A DNA stretch of 8,171 nt from DATAAM01 sp036260075. GTDB lineage: Bacteria > Actinomycetota > Acidimicrobiia > Acidimicrobiales > JAHWLA01. The notes under the pieces are model-generated. The model saw only the letters and a list, made by a program, of their open reading frames with translations. It searched no databases and was not told where the DNA came from. The stretch is from contig DATAAM010000106.1 of NCBI GenBank assembly GCA_036260075.1, forward strand, positions 1-8,171, given 5' to 3'. Positions 6,083 to 8,171 of the stretch are shown here, piece by piece; the stretch's first letter is position 1; every line of letters starts with the position of its first letter. The position numbers and the translations under genes were made by a program.

Positions 6083-6753
6083 GCGCCTCGCCTGAGGACG
6101 AAGGCGGTGCCGCCGGCCACGCCCGCGAGCAGCAGGGCGGCCAAGGCGGTGGGCGCCGCGTGGGAGGGATCGTCGTCGTCGTCGTCGTCGGAGGCGGAGG
6201 CGCTGCCCTGGGCGACGGCCTCCTCCGTCGCCGTCGTGGTCGTGGTGGTGGTCTCGCCCACGACCGTCGTGGTGGTCGTGCTCTTCCCGACGACGGTGGT
6301 CGTGGTCGTCCTGTCGCGTGGGGCGGTGACGGCCGACTCGCCGGGTGCCGCCGTGGTGGTGGTGGGGCGGCGGGTGGTGCTCGTGGTGGCGGGGCGGGTC
6401 GTCGTCGTGGTCGACGTCGACGACGTCGTGGTGCCGCCCGACTCCACGGTGACGGTGCCGCGCATCGACGGGTGGATGTCGCAGTGGTACGGGAAGGAGC
6501 CGGCTGTCTGGAACGTGCGCTCGTAGACCTGGCCCTGGGTGAGCACGCCCGAGCGGAAGGTGAGGTCGGTGTCGCCCGTCACCGTGTGGCTGGCGCTGTC
6601 GTGGTTGGTCCAGCGCACTGTGTCGCCGGTGGTGACCCGTGTGTTGGCCGGGTCGAAGGCGAAGCCCCGGATGGCGACCTGTGTTGTGGCCGCCTGCGCG
6701 GGCAGGGCGAGCACGGCGAGGGCCCAGGCGACGAGGAGCAGGCGGCGGCGCAC
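6079..6753 (-). CDS. Exported cupredoxin (plastocyanin-like) with Thr-rich stalk and C-terminal anchor
   Basis: 224 residues. Residues 1-21 (RRR, then a hydrophobic run ending PAQA) form a signal peptide. Residues 22-104 are a type I copper domain: FAFDPANTRV, VRWTNHDSASHTV and FPYHCDIHPSM give the likely copper ligands His56, Cys91, His94 and Met97. Residues 105-180 are a Thr-rich, probably glycosylated stalk with two TTTTTVVG(K/E) repeats. Then come Asp189-195, a transmembrane helix (about 203-220) and RRGA. The layout suggests a copper/electron-transfer domain held on the outer cell face. The GTG start is 6 nt after a CAGAAT hexamer. It overlaps glpK by 4 bp, an unusual partner. The redox partner is unknown, and a copper-storage role cannot be excluded. 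Confidence 0.88.
   Translation of the reverse strand: MRRRLLLVAWALAVLALPAQAATTQVAIRGFAFDPANTRVTTGDTVRWTNHDSASHTVTGDTDLTFRSGVLTQGQVYERTFQTAGSFPYHCDIHPSMRGTVTVESGGTTTSSTSTTTTTRPATTSTTRRPTTTTAAPGESAVTAPRDRTTTTTVVGKSTTTTTVVGETTTTTTTATEEAVAQGSASASDDDDDDDPSHAAPTALAALLLAGVAGGTAFVLRRGA
6172..6189. repeat. (GTC)6 microsatellite coding for the Asp run of the cupredoxin
   Basis: Six consecutive gtc triplets on the + strand, preceded by atc (6169-6171), encode Asp189-195 of the cupredoxin on the minus strand. Perfect codon repetition makes the length prone to slippage in steps of one residue without breaking the frame. Confidence 0.9.
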
Positions 6754-6759
6754 CGCCCC

Positions 6760-6765
6760 ATTCTG
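6760..6765 (-). promoter_or_regulatory. -10-like hexamer of the cupredoxin-glpK unit
   Basis: Minus-strand CAGAAT ends 6 nt before the GTG at 6753, the leaderless-type spacing seen at other genes here. The first base departs from TAnnnT. The expected -35 region falls in the CRP-like site. Confidence 0.45.
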
Positions 6766-6778
6766 GTCGCGGCCGTCT

Positions 6779-6794
6779 CGTGACTGCGATCACA
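6779..6794. promoter_or_regulatory. CRP/GlxR-like operator upstream of cupredoxin-glpK
   Basis: CGTGA-CTGCGA-TCACA matches the TGTGA-N6-TCACA consensus of CRP/GlxR regulators at 9 of 10 half-site positions. Its centre is about 33 bp upstream of the expected cupredoxin transcription start, so it covers the -35 region. It is about 99 bp from the nrdJ start region on the other side. Binding is inferred from sequence only. Confidence 0.5.
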
Positions 6795-6849
6795 TGTTGC
6801 TTACCTTCGCGAACGGCCTCTGACCAGGGAGGACGCGGGCCGCCGACCA

Positions 6850-6879
6850 TTGACACGTGTGTAACTACAGTGCTGTAAT
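6850..6879 (+). promoter_or_regulatory. nrdJ: nrdJ promoter
   Basis: Consensus -35 TTGACA (6850-6855), an 18-bp spacer, then -10 TGTAAT (6874-6879) preceded by TGC as an extended -10. The start point would be near 6886, giving a leader of about 60 nt. An inverted repeat TACAG-TG-CTGTA (6866-6877) runs through the spacer into the -10 and could be an operator. Confidence 0.55.
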
Positions 6880-6912
6880 AGGCACCTCATCTAGTGGTAG
6901 CAGGCAACCGTG

Positions 6913-6928
6913 CCACAACATGTTGTGG
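6913..6928. promoter_or_regulatory. Perfect 16-bp palindrome, NrdR-box-like
   Basis: CCACAACATGTTGTGG is fully self-complementary. It shares the CACAA...TTGTG arms and 16-bp length with the NrdR box (consensus near acaCwAtATaTwGtgt), matching 12 of 16 positions of an AT-centred version. NrdR controls ribonucleotide reductase genes, so the place fits. Against it, boxes normally come as a pair, and here I see no convincing second box; this one also lies downstream of the predicted transcription start. As RNA it could form a hairpin just before the Shine-Dalgarno. Confidence 0.45.
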
Positions 6929-6934
6929 TCACCC

Positions 6935-6940
6935 AGGAGG
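6935..6940 (+). promoter_or_regulatory. Shine-Dalgarno of nrdJ
   Basis: AGGAGG, fully complementary to the 16S anti-Shine-Dalgarno core, 8 nt before the ATG at 6949. It decides the start over the later in-frame ATG (codon 8). It is the only canonical ribosome binding site at a gene start in this window. Confidence 0.85.
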
Positions 6941-6948
6941 ACCCGCAC

Positions 6949-8171
6949 ATGGCAATTGCGCCCGAGCGCATGGGAATCGGCATCCGACGGCACTTCACCA
7001 CCGCGGGCGTCGATCCGTACGACACCGTCACCTGGGAGCGGCGCGACGCCCGCATCACCAACTTCAAGGACGGCTCGGTGGCCTTCGAGCAGCTCGGGGT
7101 CGAGGTCCCGGCGGGCTGGAGCGTCAACGCCACCAACATCCTGGCCCAGAAGTACTTCCGCGGCAGCCTGGGAACGCCGGAGCGGGAGTGGTCGCTCAAG
7201 CAGGTGGCCGACCGCGTGATCGACACCATCACGGCCTGGGGCGTGAAGGACGGCTACTTCCTCGACCGCGCCGAGGCCGACGCCTTCCGCGACGAGCTGA
7301 AGTACCTGATCGTCCACCAGATGGCCGCCTTCAACTCGCCCGTGTGGTTCAACATCGGCGTGAAGGGCGTGCCCCAGCAGGCGTCGGCCTGCTTCATCCT
7401 CGCCGTCGAGGACACCATGGACGCCATCCTCGACTGGTACAAGGAGGAGGGCACGATCTTCAAGGGCGGGTCGGGGTCCGGCATCAACCTCTCCCGCATC
7501 CGCTCGTCGTACGAGCGGCTCAACGGCGGGGGCACCGCGTCCGGCCCCGTGAGCTTCATGCGGGGCGCCGACGCGTCGGCAGGCACCATCAAGTCGGGGG
7601 GCAAGACCCGCCGGGCCGCCAAGATGGTCATCCTCAACGTCGACCACCCCGACATCGAGGACTTCGTCTGGTGCAAGGCGGTGGAGGAGCGCAAGGCCCG
7701 GGCGCTGCGTGACGCCGGCTTCGACGTCGACCTCGACGGCAAGGACAGCCACTCGCTGCAGTACCAGAACGCCAACAACTCGGTGCGGGTGACCGACGAG
7801 TTCATGCAGGCGGTCGTGGAGGATCGCGACTGGCACCTGAACGCCGTCACCACCGGTCAGCCGGTCCGCACGGTGAAGGCCCGCGACCTCTACGGCCAGA
7901 TGATGCAGGCCACGTGGGAGTGCGCGGATCCGGGCATGCAGTTCGACACCACCATCAACCGCTGGCACACGGCAGCCAACACGGGGCGGATCAACGGATC
8001 CAACCCTTGTAGTGAGTACATGCACCTCGACAACTCGGCCTGCAACCTGGCCAGCCTCAACCTGCTGAAGTTCCTCGACGAGAGCGGCACGTTCGACGTC
8101 GAGGGGTTCGAGGCGGCAGTCGAGGTCGTGTTCACCGCCCAGGAGATCCTCGTCGGCAACGCCGACTACCC
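6949..8171 (+). CDS. nrdJ: Vitamin B12-dependent (class II) ribonucleotide reductase, N-terminal part
   Basis: The first 407 codons are visible; the gene runs off the right edge (family about 900-1000 residues). It reduces ribonucleotides to deoxyribonucleotides using adenosylcobalamin as radical source, independent of oxygen. Sequence evidence: VTWERRDARI and SVNATNILAQKYFRG at the N-terminus, FNSPVWFN, then ASACFILAVEDTMDAILDW with Cys148 of the active-site disulfide pair. Next are FKGGSGSGINLSRIRSS, SGPVSFMRGADASAGTIKSGG, RRAAKMVILNVDHPDIEDF and YQNANNSVRV. NPCSE at 352-356 holds Asn352, the radical Cys354 and Glu356, and SACNLASLNL holds the second disulfide Cys365. No N-terminal ATP-cone precedes the catalytic domain. 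It has a strong own promoter and Shine-Dalgarno, divergent from the cupredoxin. No nrdR lies upstream, although the two are often neighbours in actinobacteria. Confidence 0.97.
   Translation, partial: MAIAPERMGIGIRRHFTTAGVDPYDTVTWERRDARITNFKDGSVAFEQLGVEVPAGWSVNATNILAQKYFRGSLGTPEREWSLKQVADRVIDTITAWGVKDGYFLDRAEADAFRDELKYLIVHQMAAFNSPVWFNIGVKGVPQQASACFILAVEDTMDAILDWYKEEGTIFKGGSGSGINLSRIRSSYERLNGGGTASGPVSFMRGADASAGTIKSGGKTRRAAKMVILNVDHPDIEDFVWCKAVEERKARALRDAGFDVDLDGKDSHSLQYQNANNSVRVTDEFMQAVVEDRDWHLNAVTTGQPVRTVKARDLYGQMMQATWECADPGMQFDTTINRWHTAANTGRINGSNPCSEYMHLDNSACNLASLNLLKFLDESGTFDVEGFEAAVEVVFTAQEILVGNADY

Noticed and set aside
4733..6526. 597-codon open frame on the + strand opposite glpK and the cupredoxin
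   Set aside because: The translation is Arg/Gly/Val-rich without motifs. The opposite strand has a complete GlpK and cupredoxin with catalytic and metal-binding residues.
6806..6813. TTCGCGAA octamer as a LexA-type operator
   Set aside because: The actinobacterial LexA box needs GAAC-N4-GTTC; an 8-bp palindrome of this kind is expected by chance in G+C-rich DNA.
6881..6914. tRNA-like segment (CTAGTGGTAG, as in a D-arm) in the nrdJ leader
   Set aside because: No T-arm (GTTCRA) or acceptor stem accompanies it, and the stretch is too short. It is treated as leader sequence.
6857..6948. Cobalamin riboswitch upstream of the B12-dependent reductase
   Set aside because: The leader is only about 60 nt and lacks a B12-box. 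AdoCbl riboswitches are much longer and usually control the B12-independent enzyme.

Overview
The window is about 70% G+C, uses GTG starts freely and carries several -10-like hexamers (TAnnnT or a close variant) placed 6-8 nt before a start codon, a layout typical of leaderless actinobacterial genes. Together with a Streptomyces-like B12-dependent ribonucleotide reductase and an AlaC-type aminotransferase, this points to a high-GC actinobacterium. A lineage such as Acidimicrobiia is possible, but that is inference.

Layout. On the + strand the window opens inside an alaC-like aminotransferase (1-444). A GTG-started gene for an exported, probably membrane-anchored propeller-like protein follows with no gap (445-1452). 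Its 3' end overlaps by 92 bp the convergent minus-strand gene of a TetR/AcrR regulator (1361-1963). The tetR start lies in a 68-bp tandem duplication (1903-1970 and 1971-2038). The duplication leaves an extra copy of the first 23 codons upstream as a mini-ORF whose stop overlaps the tetR ATG. A perfect 16-bp palindrome (2053-2068) sits between tetR and the divergent plsC-like acyltransferase gene (2114-2860). An ACT-domain protein (2906-3538) and a SIR2-like DUF4917-type protein (3559-4560) follow on the + strand. An inverted repeat (4562-4616) separates the latter from the convergent glpK.

On the minus strand a cell-surface cupredoxin (6753-6079) and glycerol kinase (6082-4622) overlap by GTGA and form one transcription unit. 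Its promoter region carries a CRP/GlxR-like site (6779-6794). Across a 195-bp divergent intergenic region, nrdJ (class II ribonucleotide reductase) starts at 6949 and runs off the right edge. Unlike its neighbours it has a perfect -35, a strong Shine-Dalgarno and a leader of about 60 nt with a perfect palindrome resembling an NrdR box.

Most genes are ordinary metabolism: alanine and pyruvate transamination, phosphatidic acid synthesis, glycerol phosphorylation and dNTP synthesis. The items most worth a second look are the start-site duplication in tetR, the SIR2-like protein whose TNYD-type motif reads TSYD, the cupredoxin-glpK pairing under a CRP-like site, and the architecture of the nrdJ leader. 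I see no mobile element, CRISPR array, rRNA or tRNA. No gene-free stretch exceeds 300 bases.
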